Both the position numbers and the translations under genes were made by a program. From positions 1 to 64,000 of the forward strand of contig NZ_CAXBOD010000001.1 in assembly GCF_963977235.1 (NCBI RefSeq): DNA of 64,000 nt, written 5' to 3'. Below are positions 1-9,175 of the stretch, in pieces. This stretch comes from Albimonas sp963977235 (lineage in GTDB: Bacteria; Pseudomonadota; Alphaproteobacteria; Rhodobacterales; Rhodobacteraceae). Within the stretch, counting starts at the first letter, position 1. Each line of letters begins with the position of its first letter. Below the pieces are notes generated by a model. That model did no database searches, was not told the DNA's origin, and saw nothing but the letters and a program-made list of their open reading frames with translations.

Positions 1-131
1 GCCGTCCGTCGCTGATGCCGATCAGAGCGACTCGCCCGCCCCGGTCAGGGATCGCCGCAGGCGACCCCCGCAGGGGGCTTGTCCTTGACCGGGGCGGGCG
101 AGTCGCTCAGGCATCAGAAGCGACGGACGGC
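1..131. repeat. Large imperfect inverted repeat (cruciform/hairpin), possibly cut by the window edge
   Basis: Positions 1-13 are exactly complementary to 119-131, 14-19 to 110-115, and 26-47 to 86-107 (22 bp without mismatch). This gives about 41 paired bases around a 38-nt centre. The centre (48-85) holds a smaller GGCG/CGCC hairpin. The element lies downstream of the minus-strand kinase gene ending at 262. A second small hairpin (140-145 with 151-156) follows on the right, and no gene is visible up to 261. There is no T-tract, so a classical terminator is not supported. A structural barrier between convergent transcripts or a repeat-family member is possible. Confidence 0.75.
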
Positions 132-261
132 TCCGGAGGACAGGCGCGGGGCCTGTTCTTGGGTGAGTCCCGAAGCGGCCTCCGCGTCTCCGGGCGCGCC
201 TCTCGTCACCGGCCCAGGCCCGCCCGCAGGGCGCCTCCTCTCCGGTCCCTTCCAGCGCTTC

Positions 262-1593
262 CTACCGCGGGATCCGCAGCACCACCCGCAGCCCGCCCAG
301 CGTCTCGGAGCGCTCCAGCGCCAGCGCCCCGCCATGCGCCCTTGCGATGTCCAGCGCGATGGCCAGCCCCAGCCCCACGCCGCCTCCGTCGTTCTGGTTG
401 CGGCTTTCGTCGAGCCGCGCAAACGGCCGCAGCGCGGTCTCGCGCAGCGCCTCGGGAATGCCGGGCCCGTCGTCCTCCACCGTCCATTCCACGAACATCC
501 GCCCCAGCCGCAGCCGCGCCTCGACCCGATCGCCGTGGCGGGCCGCGTTCGACAGCAGGTTGCCCAGCGCCCGGCCGATGGCGCCGGGGCGCAGGGTCAC
601 CGGCTCGGGCTGGCGCGAATCCTCTGTCAGACCCACGCCGACCTGCGCCCCGGCGCGGCGGGCGTCGGCGGCCGCGGTCTCCAGCAGCGCCAGTGGATCG
701 GCCTCGACCGCCGTCTCCCCCGCCCCGCCGCGGGCGAAGTCGAGGAACGCCGACAGCATCCGCTCCATCTCGGCGATGTCCTTGGCGAGGTCGTCGCGGT
801 CGGGCGTGGGGTCCAGCATCTCGACCGCCAGCCGCATCCGGGTCAGGGGCGTGCGCAGGTCGTGGCTGACGCCGTAGAGCATGTTGGTGCGCTGCTCCAT
901 CGCCCGCTCCACCCGCCGGCGCATGTCGAGGAAGGCGGCGCCGGCGCGGCGCACCTCCTCGGCGCCGCCGGGGCGGAAGGGGACCACGCGGCCGCGCCCG
1001 AAGCCCTCGGCGGCGTTGGCCAGATGCCGGATCGGCTTGACCTGGTTGCGCAGGAACAGCACCGCCACCACCGCCAGCAGCACCGCCGTGGCCACCATCC
1101 ACACCAGCAGGATATGCGGGTTCGAGGCGATCGTCCGCTTGCGCGGAATCAGCGCGCGGAGCACCCCCTTGGCGGTCTGGATCTTCACCTCGACGTCGCG
1201 GTTGTAGCGCACGAGGTCGATGGACATCGGCCGGGCGATGTCGAGGCGCAGCCGCTCGGCGAGCGCGTTGCCCGAGACGTCGTAGAAGTTCTGCGCCGTC
1301 GCCTCGGGCACACTCACGCCGGGATCCAGCGCCAGCGTCATGCCCAGCGGCCGGGCGATGTTCTCCAGCCGAATCCGCGCCCCCTCGACGTCGGCCGCGG
1401 TCTCGACCGCGTTGACCGCATAGATCAGCTCCAGCGCCACCGAGCCCGCCATCTGCTGGGTCACGCCCGCATAGTGGTTCTGGATGAACAGGCCCGCCAC
1501 CACCAGCTGCAACAGCACGATCGGCGCCAGCAGGATCACCAGCGCCCGACCGAACAGGCTGCGCGGCAGGTATTTCTTGTATGCCCTGACCAT
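262..1593 (-). CDS. envZ: EnvZ-like two-component sensor histidine kinase
   Basis: This 443-aa inner-membrane kinase should autophosphorylate on a histidine and pass phosphate to an OmpR-type regulator. Visible in order: transmembrane segment about 14-37, periplasmic loop, second segment about 161-181, HAMP, the H-box GVSHDLRTPLTRM with His244, an N-box (GNLLSNAARHG), G1 (DDGPGIP) and G2 (GVGLGLAI). The H-box is close to that of EnvZ. I chose the ATG at 1593 because the first hydrophobic segment follows at once; upstream frame overlaps the divergent gene. No good ribosome site is visible, and a GTG slightly upstream is possible. No response regulator is adjacent on the visible side, so the partner may lie beyond the left edge. 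The EnvZ name is by motif similarity only. Confidence 0.85.
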   Translation of the reverse strand: MVRAYKKYLPRSLFGRALVILLAPIVLLQLVVAGLFIQNHYAGVTQQMAGSVALELIYAVNAVETAADVEGARIRLENIARPLGMTLALDPGVSVPEATAQNFYDVSGNALAERLRLDIARPMSIDLVRYNRDVEVKIQTAKGVLRALIPRKRTIASNPHILLVWMVATAVLLAVVAVLFLRNQVKPIRHLANAAEGFGRGRVVPFRPGGAEEVRRAGAAFLDMRRRVERAMEQRTNMLYGVSHDLRTPLTRMRLAVEMLDPTPDRDDLAKDIAEMERMLSAFLDFARGGAGETAVEADPLALLETAAADARRAGAQVGVGLTEDSRQPEPVTLRPGAIGRALGNLLSNAARHGDRVEARLRLGRMFVEWTVEDDGPGIPEALRETALRPFARLDESRNQNDGGGVGLGLAIALDIARAHGGALALERSETLGGLRVVLRIPR

Positions 1594-1654
1594 GCGCGAC
1601 AAGTTGCGCGCCACGAGGTCCCGAAGCAATGGGCCCGAAGGAGGAGGATCCCCG

Positions 1655-2629
1655 ATGGCCGCAGGCCCCACGCCCGCCGACCCGTTCGACCGCCGCTCCG
1701 ACGCCGAGGCCGGCGCCCCCGGGCCTGTCGTGACGCTCGAGCCCGGCCTGCGCCGGGTCGCCTGCCCCAATCCCTCGCCCATGACCTTCACCGGCACCCG
1801 CACCTATATCGTGGGCCGGGGCGAGGTCGCGGTCGTCGACCCGGGCCCCGAGCATCCCGGCCACCTCGAGACCATCCTCTCGGCGCTGGAGCCGGGGGAG
1901 CGCGTCTCGCATATCGTTCTCACGCACACGCACATCGACCACTCCCCCGGCGTGCCTGCGCTGAAGGCGCGCACCGGGGCGCAGACCTGCGCCTTCGGAG
2001 CTCACGGCGCCGGGCGCAGCGCGCGGATGGAGACGCTGGCCGCCTCTGGCGCGCAGCTCGGCGGCGGCGAGGGCGGCGACCGCGGCTTTGTCCCCGACCG
2101 AACGCTCGCCGACGGCGAGCGGCTGGAGGGCGCCGGCTGGGCGCTGACCGCGATCCACACGCCGGGGCACATCTCCAACCACCTCGCCTTCGCCGTCGAA
2201 GCCGACGGCATGTCCCCCGGCGCGGTGCTGTCGGGCGATCACGTGATGGGGTGGGCGACCTCGATCGTCTCGCCCCCCGACGGCGACATGGCCGCCTACA
2301 TGGCCAGCCTCCGCAAGCTCCAGGGCCGCGGCGACCGGGTGTTCCATCCCGGCCACGGCCACCCGATCGAGGACCCAGAGGCGATGCTCGCCCACCTGAT
2401 CGCGCACCGCGAGTCGCGCGTGCAGCAGGTGATCGCGGCCCTGCCCTCGCCGGGGATGCCCGGCAAGGACGCGCTGGAGATGGCGCGCGGCATCTACACC
2501 GACGTCGACCCGGCCCTGCTGGGCGCGGCGGCGCGCAACGTCTTCTCGGTCCTGATCGGCCTGGTCGAGGAGGGCCGCGCCGAGCACGAGGGCGTCCTCT
2601 CCGACACCGCGAAGTTCCGCCACCGCTGA
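1655..2629 (+). CDS. Metallo-beta-lactamase-fold hydrolase (LACTB2-like)
   Basis: A 324-aa soluble protein with the metal-binding signature THTHIDH (His91, His93, Asp95, His96). Further metal ligands follow in TPGHIS, SGDHVMG and HPGHGHP. The layout and C-terminal helical segment match the LACTB2-like family of MBL-fold hydrolases, some of which are nucleases or thioesterases. The substrate cannot be read from sequence. The start is fixed by a strong AAGGAGGAGG ribosome site at about 1638-1647, eight bases before the ATG. The gene is divergent from the kinase with only 61 bp between them, so both promoters must share that short interval. Confidence 0.85.
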   Translation: MAAGPTPADPFDRRSDAEAGAPGPVVTLEPGLRRVACPNPSPMTFTGTRTYIVGRGEVAVVDPGPEHPGHLETILSALEPGERVSHIVLTHTHIDHSPGVPALKARTGAQTCAFGAHGAGRSARMETLAASGAQLGGGEGGDRGFVPDRTLADGERLEGAGWALTAIHTPGHISNHLAFAVEADGMSPGAVLSGDHVMGWATSIVSPPDGDMAAYMASLRKLQGRGDRVFHPGHGHPIEDPEAMLAHLIAHRESRVQQVIAALPSPGMPGKDALEMARGIYTDVDPALLGAAARNVFSVLIGLVEEGRAEHEGVLSDTAKFRHR

Positions 2630-2824
2630 ACCGCCCCCGCCCCGCGACGCGCCCCCGGCGCCCCGCCGACCGCCCTGCGGGAGCGCCGGTTCCCGGGTGA
2701 GTCAGGAGCGCCGCCGGAGGCTCCTGCCTCGCCCGCCGGCGGCCCCGGACCCCGCGTCGCGTTCCGTTCCGCCCCCCGCGCCCCTAGTTAGTGACGCAGG
2801 CCCCGCGACCCACAGGAGATCCCG

Positions 2825-4369
2825 ATGAGCAATCCCCCCAAGCCCGTGGTTCTGGTGATCCTCGACGGCTGGGGCCTGCGGGCGGAGACCGAGGGCAACG
2901 CGGTCGCGCAGGCGCGCACCCCCACCTTCGACTCCCTGATGCAGGGCCGCCCCAACGCCACCCTCAAGGCCTGCGGCAACGCCGTGGGCCTGCCCGAAGG
3001 CCAGATGGGCAACTCCGAGGTCGGGCACACCAACATCGGCGCCGGGCGGATCGTGTGGATGGACCTGCCCCGGATCGACCGCGCCATCGAGGACGGCGAG
3101 TTCGCCCGGAACGAGGTCCTGCAAGGCTTCATCAACAAGCTGCAGGCCGCCGGCGGGACCGCGCATGTGGCGGGGCTGGTCTCGCCCGGCGGCGTGCATT
3201 CCCACCAGCGCCACATGGCCGTGGCCGCCAAGGTCCTCGCCGAGGCTGGCGTCCCGGTGCGCCTGCACGCCTTCCTCGACGGGCGCGACACGCCCCCCAA
3301 GGCGGCGCCCGGCTACCTGCAGACGCTCGAGGACGACATCGCGGGGACGCAGGGCGTCTCGATCGCCACCGTGATCGGCCGCTTCTTCGCCATGGACCGC
3401 GACAACCGCTGGGAGCGCGTCGCCGAGGCCTATGAGCTGATGGTCCGCGGCAAGGGCGCGAGAGCCGAGAGCGCCGTCGCCGCCGCCGAGGCCGGCCACG
3501 CCGCCGGCGAGACGGACGAGTTCGTCTCCCCCCACGCGATCGGCGGCTACGACGGGATGAAGGAGGGCGACGGCCTGCTGTTCGTCAACTTCCGCGCCGA
3601 CCGCGCGCGCGAGATCCTCTCGGCGCTCGCCGCGCCCGAGTTCGACGGCTTCGACCGGGGCGAGGCGCCGCGGTTCTCGGCCGTCGCCGGGATGGTCGAA
3701 TACTCCTCCGAGCACGCGAAGTTCATGCCCGCCCTGTTCCCGCCCGAGGAGATCGTGAACACGCTGGGCGAGTGGGTCGCCCGCCACGGCAAGACCCAGA
3801 TGCGCCTCGCCGAGACCGAGAAATACCCCCACGTCACCTTCTTCCTCAACGGCGGCGAGGAGGTCCCCAACACGGCCGAGGACCGCCACATGGCGCCCTC
3901 GCCCTACGTGAAGACCTACGACGCCCAGCCCGAGATGGCCGAGCCGGAGGTCACTCACCGGCTGGTCGAAACCATCCGCCGCGGCAAGCACGACCTGATC
4001 GTGTGCAACTTCGCCAACCCCGACATGGTCGGCCACACCGGCGACCTGAACGCGGCCATCGCCGCGGTCGAGGCGGTGGACGCGGGCCTCGGCAAGGCGA
4101 TCAAGGCGCTGGAGGCGGTGGGCGGCGCGATGATCGTCACGGCCGACCACGGCAACTGCGAGACGATGATCGACCCCGAGACCGGCGGCCCCCACACCGC
4201 CCACACCCTCAACCCCGTGCCGGTGATCGTGGTCGGCGGCCCCGAGGGCGTCCGCCTGCGCGAGGACGGGGTGCTGAGCGACCTCGCCCCCACCCTGCTG
4301 GAGCTGATGCGCCTCGATCAGCCCGAGGAGATGACCGGCCGCTCGCTCCTGATCCGCGCCAACGCCTGA
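2825..4369 (+). CDS. gpmI: 2,3-bisphosphoglycerate-independent phosphoglycerate mutase
   Basis: This 514-aa cytosolic enzyme interconverts 3- and 2-phosphoglycerate in glycolysis and gluconeogenesis, using two Mn ions and a phosphoserine intermediate. The N-terminal metal motif LDGWG, the catalytic serine in MGNSEVGH (Ser64), and the C-terminal metal motifs MVGHTGD and TADHGNCE are all present. Length is normal for GpmI. An AGGAG site precedes the ATG. The stop overlaps the next start (TGATG), so it is translationally coupled to the EnvC-like gene and heads gpmI-envC-ctpA-rppH, an order common in Rhodobacterales. Confidence 0.97.
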   Translation: MSNPPKPVVLVILDGWGLRAETEGNAVAQARTPTFDSLMQGRPNATLKACGNAVGLPEGQMGNSEVGHTNIGAGRIVWMDLPRIDRAIEDGEFARNEVLQGFINKLQAAGGTAHVAGLVSPGGVHSHQRHMAVAAKVLAEAGVPVRLHAFLDGRDTPPKAAPGYLQTLEDDIAGTQGVSIATVIGRFFAMDRDNRWERVAEAYELMVRGKGARAESAVAAAEAGHAAGETDEFVSPHAIGGYDGMKEGDGLLFVNFRADRAREILSALAAPEFDGFDRGEAPRFSAVAGMVEYSSEHAKFMPALFPPEEIVNTLGEWVARHGKTQMRLAETEKYPHVTFFLNGGEEVPNTAEDRHMAPSPYVKTYDAQPEMAEPEVTHRLVETIRRGKHDLIVCNFANPDMVGHTGDLNAAIAAVEAVDAGLGKAIKALEAVGGAMIVTADHGNCETMIDPETGGPHTAHTLNPVPVIVVGGPEGVRLREDGVLSDLAPTLLELMRLDQPEEMTGRSLLIRANA

Positions 4370-5526
4370 TGGCGCGCGCGCGGGCCCTGCCGATCCTCGC
4401 GGGCTGCGTGCTCGCGCTGGTCGCCGGAGCGCCGGCGTCGGCGCCGGCCCAGGAGACGCCCGCCCCCGCCGCGCTGGGCGCCCGCACCTCCCAGGCGCCG
4501 GCGACCGAGGCGCGCGAGGCGCTCGAGGAGGCCGACCGGGCGCTGGTCGAGGCGGCCGACGACTCGGCCCGCCGCGCCGCCGCCACCCGCGCGGGCGCCG
4601 CGGTCGAGGCGACCCTCTCGACGATGCGCGAGACGCTGCGCCAGGCCGCCCGGCTGATCGACACGCTCGAGGGGCGGGCCGCCGCAGCCCATGACGCCGG
4701 CCAGTCGGCCGTGGCCCGGCTGGCGGCGCTGGCCCGCGCGCCGCTCGCCGCACAGGCCGCCCAGCCGGCCGGACCGCTCGCGGCCGCCCGCGGCGCCTGG
4801 CTCGCCGCCGCCATGGGTCCCGCCCGCGCCGCCGACGCCGCCGAGCGTCGGTCCGAGGTGGCCCGGGCGCAGGCCCGGGACCTGGACCGTCGCGCGGCCT
4901 GGTCGCGCGCGCGCGGCGCCGCGCTGGATCTTCGCGGCGCGCGCGAGGGGGTGCTCGCCCCCGGCGGCGTCGGCGCCCTGCGCGCCAGCCTGCGCGAGAT
5001 GCGCGCCGCGCTCGCCGATTTCGTCGCCGTGGGGCCGGTGACCGACCCGCTTGGCCTCGCGCCCCCGCGCCCCGAGACGCCCGGCGACTGGCCGCCGCCG
5101 GCGCCGGGACCGATCGTCACGCCATTCGGGACCCGCGATCCGCTCGGCCAGGCCCACACCGGCATCGAGATCGCGGTCCCCGAATGGGCCGCCCCGCGGA
5201 CCCCGGCGATGGCCTCGGTGCGCTACGCGGGCCGCCTGGGCGGGCGAAAACAGGCCGTCGTCCTCGAGACGGCGCCCGGCCGTCTGCTGATTCTCGGCGG
5301 GCTCGAAAGCCTGCTGGTGGCGGAGGGGGAGATCGTCCCCGCCGGGGCGCCCATCGGTCACTTGCGCGTCATCGACCCCGCCGCGCCGGAAATTCTCGTC
5401 GCCGCGCCCTTCCCCCGGGAGGCGTTTTCCGCTGCAATGCTCTATGTGGAAACGAGGGAGGCCGGGATCCCCGTGGACCCCGCCCGCTGGTTCACGCTCC
5501 CGAAAGGAGAGTCAGAGACGCCATGA
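4369..5526 (+). CDS. envC: EnvC-like murein hydrolase activator (degenerate M23/LytM domain)
   Basis: A 385-aa exported protein with an N-terminal signal peptide (hydrophobic 7-25, then Ala-rich), an Ala/Arg/Glu-rich helical middle, and a C-terminal M23/LytM fold from about residue 245. Active M23 peptidases carry HxGxD and HxH zinc ligands. Here the first motif reads HTGIE and the second region reads ILGGLE, so zinc binding looks lost. That is the pattern of EnvC/NlpD-type activators, which switch on cell-division amidases rather than cutting peptidoglycan themselves. It overlaps gpmI upstream and ctpA downstream (ATGA). Confidence 0.85.
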   Translation: MARARALPILAGCVLALVAGAPASAPAQETPAPAALGARTSQAPATEAREALEEADRALVEAADDSARRAAATRAGAAVEATLSTMRETLRQAARLIDTLEGRAAAAHDAGQSAVARLAALARAPLAAQAAQPAGPLAAARGAWLAAAMGPARAADAAERRSEVARAQARDLDRRAAWSRARGAALDLRGAREGVLAPGGVGALRASLREMRAALADFVAVGPVTDPLGLAPPRPETPGDWPPPAPGPIVTPFGTRDPLGQAHTGIEIAVPEWAAPRTPAMASVRYAGRLGGRKQAVVLETAPGRLLILGGLESLLVAEGEIVPAGAPIGHLRVIDPAAPEILVAAPFPREAFSAAMLYVETREAGIPVDPARWFTLPKGESETP

Positions 5527-6872
5527 GAAAAATCGCCGTCGCCGCGTTGGGGGGCGCCGTCGCGGGCGCCCTGCTGACCGCGCCGCTCGTCGCGCCGCTC
5601 AGCGCGCAGGAGAACGACGCGCGCACCACCTACGAATACCTCGACCTGTTCGGCGACATCTTCGAGCGCGTCCGGACCGCCTATGTCGAGAAGGTGGATG
5701 AGAAGGCGCTGATCGAAAGCGCCATCAACGGGATGCTCACCTCGCTCGATCCGCACTCGAGCTACATGCCCCCCACCGCCTTCGACGACATGAAGGTGCA
5801 GACCCGCGGAGAGTTCGGCGGCCTGGGCATCGAGGTGACGATGGAGAACGGCTTCGTGAAGGTCGTCTCCCCCATCGACGACACGCCCGCCGCCGAGGCC
5901 GGCGTCGAGTCCAACGACTTCATCACCCATATCGACGGCGAGTCGGTGCTCGGCCTGACGCTGGCCGACGCGGTGGACAAGATGCGCGGGCCGGTCGGCT
6001 CGGACATCGTGATCACCATCGTCCGCGAAGGGGCCGAGGAGCCGCTCGAGGTCACCATCACCCGCGCCAACATCAAGATCGCCGCCGCCAAGGGCCGCGC
6101 CGAGGGCGATGTCGGCGTGCTGCGCGTGACCCAGTTCACCGAACAGACCTACGACAACCTCAAGGAGGCGATCGAGAAGGTCCAGGAGGACATGGGCGGC
6201 GCGGAGAACGTGAAGGGCTACGTGCTCGACCTGCGCAACAACCCCGGCGGCCTGCTCAACCAGGCGGTGGCGGTGTCCGACGCGTTCCTCGAGTCGGGCG
6301 AGATCGTCTCGACCCGCGGACGCGACGCCAAGGACATGGACCGCTACAACGCCGAGCCCGGCGACCTGACCGGCGGCAAGCCCATCGTGGTGCTGATCAA
6401 CGGCGGCTCCGCCTCGGCCTCCGAGATCGTGGCCGGCGCGCTGCAGGATCATCACCGGGCCATCGTCGTGGGCGCCAAGTCCTTCGGCAAGGGCTCGGTC
6501 CAGACGATCATGCCGCTCTCGGGCAAGGGCGCGATCCGGCTGACCACGGCGCGCTACTACACGCCGTCCGGCCGCTCGATCCAGGCGCTGGGCATCGAGC
6601 CCGACATCCTGATCGAACAGGCCAAGCTGGCGGTCGAGGAGGGCGAGGTTCCGCCCCGGATGCGCTCCGAAGCCGACCTGCGCGGCAGCCTCGAGAACGC
6701 GCTCAGCGAGGACGAGCGCAAGCAGATCGAGGATGAGCGGGCCCGCCACGAGGCGACCGCCAAGCTCCGCCAGGAGGATCTGCAGCTGGCCTATGCGCTG
6801 GACGTGCTGACGGGTCTCTCGGTCTACGGCATGGGTGCGATGCAGGCGGCGCCTCCCGCGTCGAACGAGTGA
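5523..6872 (+). CDS. ctpA: C-terminal processing peptidase, S41 family
   Basis: A 449-aa periplasmic serine protease with an N-terminal signal peptide (about 1-28), a PDZ domain (about 98-180) and an S41 catalytic domain. The Ser/Lys dyad maps to Ser298 in NGGSASASEI and Lys323 in SFGKGSVQ, by alignment in my head with plant D1 protease spacing (25 residues). CtpA enzymes trim the C-termini of secreted proteins and often control peptidoglycan hydrolases, which fits the overlapping EnvC-like gene. The start is the ATG overlapping the envC stop, preceded by AAAGGAG. Confidence 0.96.
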   Translation: MRKIAVAALGGAVAGALLTAPLVAPLSAQENDARTTYEYLDLFGDIFERVRTAYVEKVDEKALIESAINGMLTSLDPHSSYMPPTAFDDMKVQTRGEFGGLGIEVTMENGFVKVVSPIDDTPAAEAGVESNDFITHIDGESVLGLTLADAVDKMRGPVGSDIVITIVREGAEEPLEVTITRANIKIAAAKGRAEGDVGVLRVTQFTEQTYDNLKEAIEKVQEDMGGAENVKGYVLDLRNNPGGLLNQAVAVSDAFLESGEIVSTRGRDAKDMDRYNAEPGDLTGGKPIVVLINGGSASASEIVAGALQDHHRAIVVGAKSFGKGSVQTIMPLSGKGAIRLTTARYYTPSGRSIQALGIEPDILIEQAKLAVEEGEVPPRMRSEADLRGSLENALSEDERKQIEDERARHEATAKLRQEDLQLAYALDVLTGLSVYGMGAMQAAPPASNE

Positions 6873-6886
6873 CGGAGGACGGCGGC

Positions 6887-7396
6887 GTGGCGAAGGAGCT
6901 GAAGAAAGAGCTCTCGGAGGCGGAGATCGCCGCGCTGCCGTACCGTCCCTGCGTGGGGCTGCTGATCCTGAACCGGGCCGGCGAGATCTTCGTCGGCCAG
7001 CGGCTGGATTTCCGCTCCGACGCCTGGCAGATGCCGCAGGGCGGCGTCGACGAGGGCGAGGCGCCGCTGGAGGCGGCGCTTCGCGAACTGTGGGAGGAGA
7101 CCGGGATCACCCGCGACAAGGTCACCCTGCTGGCCGAGAGCCGCGAGTGGATCCCCTACGACCTGCCCGCCTCGCTGATCCCCAAGCTGTGGAAGGGCCG
7201 ATACCGCGGCCAGACCCAGAAGTGGTTCGCCTTCCGCTTCCACGGCGGCGACGCGGACGTGAACATCGAGTCCGAGCACCCCGAATTCTCGCGCTGGGCG
7301 TGGTCCCCGCACGACGAGGTCCTCGCGCGGATCGTGCCTTTCAAGCGCGCCACCTACCGCAAGGTGCTGGCCGAGTTCGACCGCCTGTTCGCCTGA
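6887..7396 (+). CDS. rppH: RNA pyrophosphohydrolase (Nudix)
   Basis: A 169-aa Nudix hydrolase. The full Nudix box GX5EX7REUXEEXGU spans residues 52-74. The YRPCVGLLI start of the fold and the WQMPQGG lead-in are typical of RppH, which removes pyrophosphate from 5' mRNA ends and starts RNase E-dependent decay. I prefer the GTG at 6887, preceded by GGAGGA at a good distance. A GTG at 6869 overlapping the ctpA stop would add six residues but has no ribosome site. It is the last gene of the gpmI-envC-ctpA-rppH run. Confidence 0.93.
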   Translation: MAKELKKELSEAEIAALPYRPCVGLLILNRAGEIFVGQRLDFRSDAWQMPQGGVDEGEAPLEAALRELWEETGITRDKVTLLAESREWIPYDLPASLIPKLWKGRYRGQTQKWFAFRFHGGDADVNIESEHPEFSRWAWSPHDEVLARIVPFKRATYRKVLAEFDRLFA

Positions 7397-7529
7397 TCCT
7401 GCGCAGGTCGCGCTGCGCGGCCGCGGCGTCCGGCGCCGCATGAGCAATCCCCGGCGCGCGGCGGTCTCCGAACGGGGCCCGGCGCCGGATTCCTCCGGCG
7501 AGGCGGAGGGCGCAAGCCAGGCGCGCGGC

Positions 7530-8165
7530 CTACCAGGGACGGGTGGCGCGGAAGGCGGGGCGGGCCTGCATCGTCTCGAGCCAGGCCTTCAGGCGGCGGC
7601 GTCCGGCCAGCAGCGCGCCGCCTTCGGGCGCCTCGGCGAAGGCGGCCACGATGGGCGCCAGGTGCAGGTCGGCCAGCGAGGGCGCGGCGCCCCCGAAGAA
7701 CGGCCCCTCGCCGGTCAGCGCCTCGAGCGCGTCGAGCACAGGGCGGGCGCGGGCCAGGCCCTCGCGCGCCTCGGTCCGGTCGGGCTCCTCGCCATGGCGG
7801 GGGCGGAAGACGCGATTGGAATACAGCATCCGCACCATCGGCCAGTAGGCGTAGGCGTCCGCGATCGCCTGCACCTGACGCATCCGGCCGCGCGCCTGCG
7901 GGTCGGTGGGCTGGAGGGCGGGACCGGGGAAGGCCTCGTCCACATACTGCACGATCGCCACGGTTTCGTAGAGCGCGAAGGACCCGTGCACCAGCACCGG
8001 AACCTTGGCGAAGGGATGCCGGCGAGCGGCGCGCTCCGGCTCGGCGAAGGGGTCGACCTCGACCCAGTCCCAGTCGACGCCCTTTTCGGACAGGGCCAGC
8101 CGGGCGGCCCAGGCATAGATGCTGTGCTGGTAGCCGTGCAGCGTCACACGCGGGGGCGAAGTCAT
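7530..8165 (-). CDS. Glutathione S-transferase family protein
   Basis: A 211-aa cytosolic protein with an N-terminal thioredoxin-like domain and an all-helical C-terminal domain. The GST glutathione-binding pattern is visible in KVPVLVHG (cis-Pro) followed by ALYETVAIVQYVDEAF. A serine at position 15 (YQHSIYAW) sits where the catalytic Ser/Cys/Tyr normally lies. An AGGAG site precedes the ATG. It is a single gene convergent with rppH. The substrate is unknown. Confidence 0.88.
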   Translation of the reverse strand: MTSPPRVTLHGYQHSIYAWAARLALSEKGVDWDWVEVDPFAEPERAARRHPFAKVPVLVHGSFALYETVAIVQYVDEAFPGPALQPTDPQARGRMRQVQAIADAYAYWPMVRMLYSNRVFRPRHGEEPDRTEAREGLARARPVLDALEALTGEGPFFGGAAPSLADLHLAPIVAAFAEAPEGGALLAGRRRLKAWLETMQARPAFRATRPW

Positions 8166-8423
8166 GCGGGGTCTCCTGGCGCCGAGGGCCGGACCCTGCC
8201 GCCCTCGCCGCCCGGACGCAACCGGGAGCGGCCTGCGACGCCGCGTCCGCCGGCCGCTCCGGCGGGGGGCGGCCAAGGCGGCTCGACGCGTCCCAAGACG
8301 CCCTCCCTGGGTTCAGCCCCGACGCTGGCGGCCGCGCGCCCGCTGGGTCATGATGCGCGCCGCGGGCCGCCTGGCCCGTGGGCCCCGCGCCCGCCTTACG
8401 CCCCTGCCGGAGCCGCCCGCGCC

Positions 8424-8861
8424 ATGACCTTCGACCAGTCGCTGTCCGCCTGCTTCTCGAAATACGTGACCTTCTCGGGCCGGGCCGCACGCTCGGAGTT
8501 CTGGTATTTCGTGCTGTTCGTCTGGGCGATCAGCCTGCTGCTGGGGTTCGTCGAGGCGCGCCTGCTGCCCGGCATGACCAACCCCGAGGCCGGGGCCGGC
8601 CCGCTCAGCGGCCTGTGGGGCCTGGCGACGCTGCTGCCCCTGCTTTCGGTCACCGTCCGCCGCCTCCACGACGGCGCGCGCAGCGGCTGGTGGTGGTGGT
8701 TGTGGCTGGTCCCCCTGATCGGCGCGATCGTGCTGCTGGTCTGGTTCTGCCTGCGCGGGACCCAGGGCCCCAACCGCTTCGGCCCGGACCCTCTCGCCCC
8801 GCCCTCCGCTCCCCACGAGCGGCCGTGGGAGATCCCCGCCGTCTCGAAGCCGCACGGCTGA
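8424..8861 (+). CDS. DUF805 family inner-membrane protein
   Basis: A 145-aa membrane protein. The N-terminus (CFSKYVTFSGRAARSEFWYF) is the typical DUF805 opening, followed by hydrophobic segments about 26-45, 62-77 and 93-112. The RRLHDGARSGWWWW motif before the last segment is the family hallmark. The function of DUF805 proteins is unknown. No clear ribosome site is seen before the ATG. The start was set by the conserved opening. It is divergent from the GST, with about 258 bp between them that otherwise look empty. Confidence 0.85.
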   Translation: MTFDQSLSACFSKYVTFSGRAARSEFWYFVLFVWAISLLLGFVEARLLPGMTNPEAGAGPLSGLWGLATLLPLLSVTVRRLHDGARSGWWWWLWLVPLIGAIVLLVWFCLRGTQGPNRFGPDPLAPPSAPHERPWEIPAVSKPHG

Positions 8862-9175
8862 GGCCGACCCGAGGACCGGAACCGCCTTCGCCGGCCCTCC
8901 TTCGGCGTCGGCATCGGGCCCAACGCCCTCGAGGCGCATCGGGCGTTCGGGGCGAGACGGCGAGCCTGCGCCGCATGACCATGCAGACCTTCGACTGCGA
9001 CGCGGTCGCCACCCTGCTCGCGCGTGGCGGCGCCGAGGCGGTTCAGACCCCGCGCCCCCCGGGCGCGGCGCGCTTCGGCTTTGACGGTCGCTGGAACGCA
9101 CGTCCGGAGCGCGGCTTTCTCAGCGGCCGCCAGCCGCGCCCGGACTGAAACCGCAGACCGCGTCCGCCAATGCAG
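8862..9175 (+). other. Intergenic tract with a doubtful 57-codon open frame
   Basis: No convincing gene. An open frame from ATG 8975 to the stop at 9148 on the plus strand ends just before the terminator at 9176, which is suggestive. However, it lacks a ribosome site, shows no recognisable motif, and its sequence (rich in Arg, Pro, Gly) is typical of random GC-rich frames. I do not annotate it as a gene. Confidence 0.4.

Noticed and set aside
206..2623. Long frames on both strands across the first 2.6 kb
   Set aside because: They conflict with the kinase and MBL-hydrolase genes, which have complete motifs. They are compositional shadows.
8975..9148. 57-codon frame just upstream of the terminator at 9176
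   Set aside because: No ribosome site, no motif, and composition like random frames; the terminator can be explained by the DUF805 gene alone.
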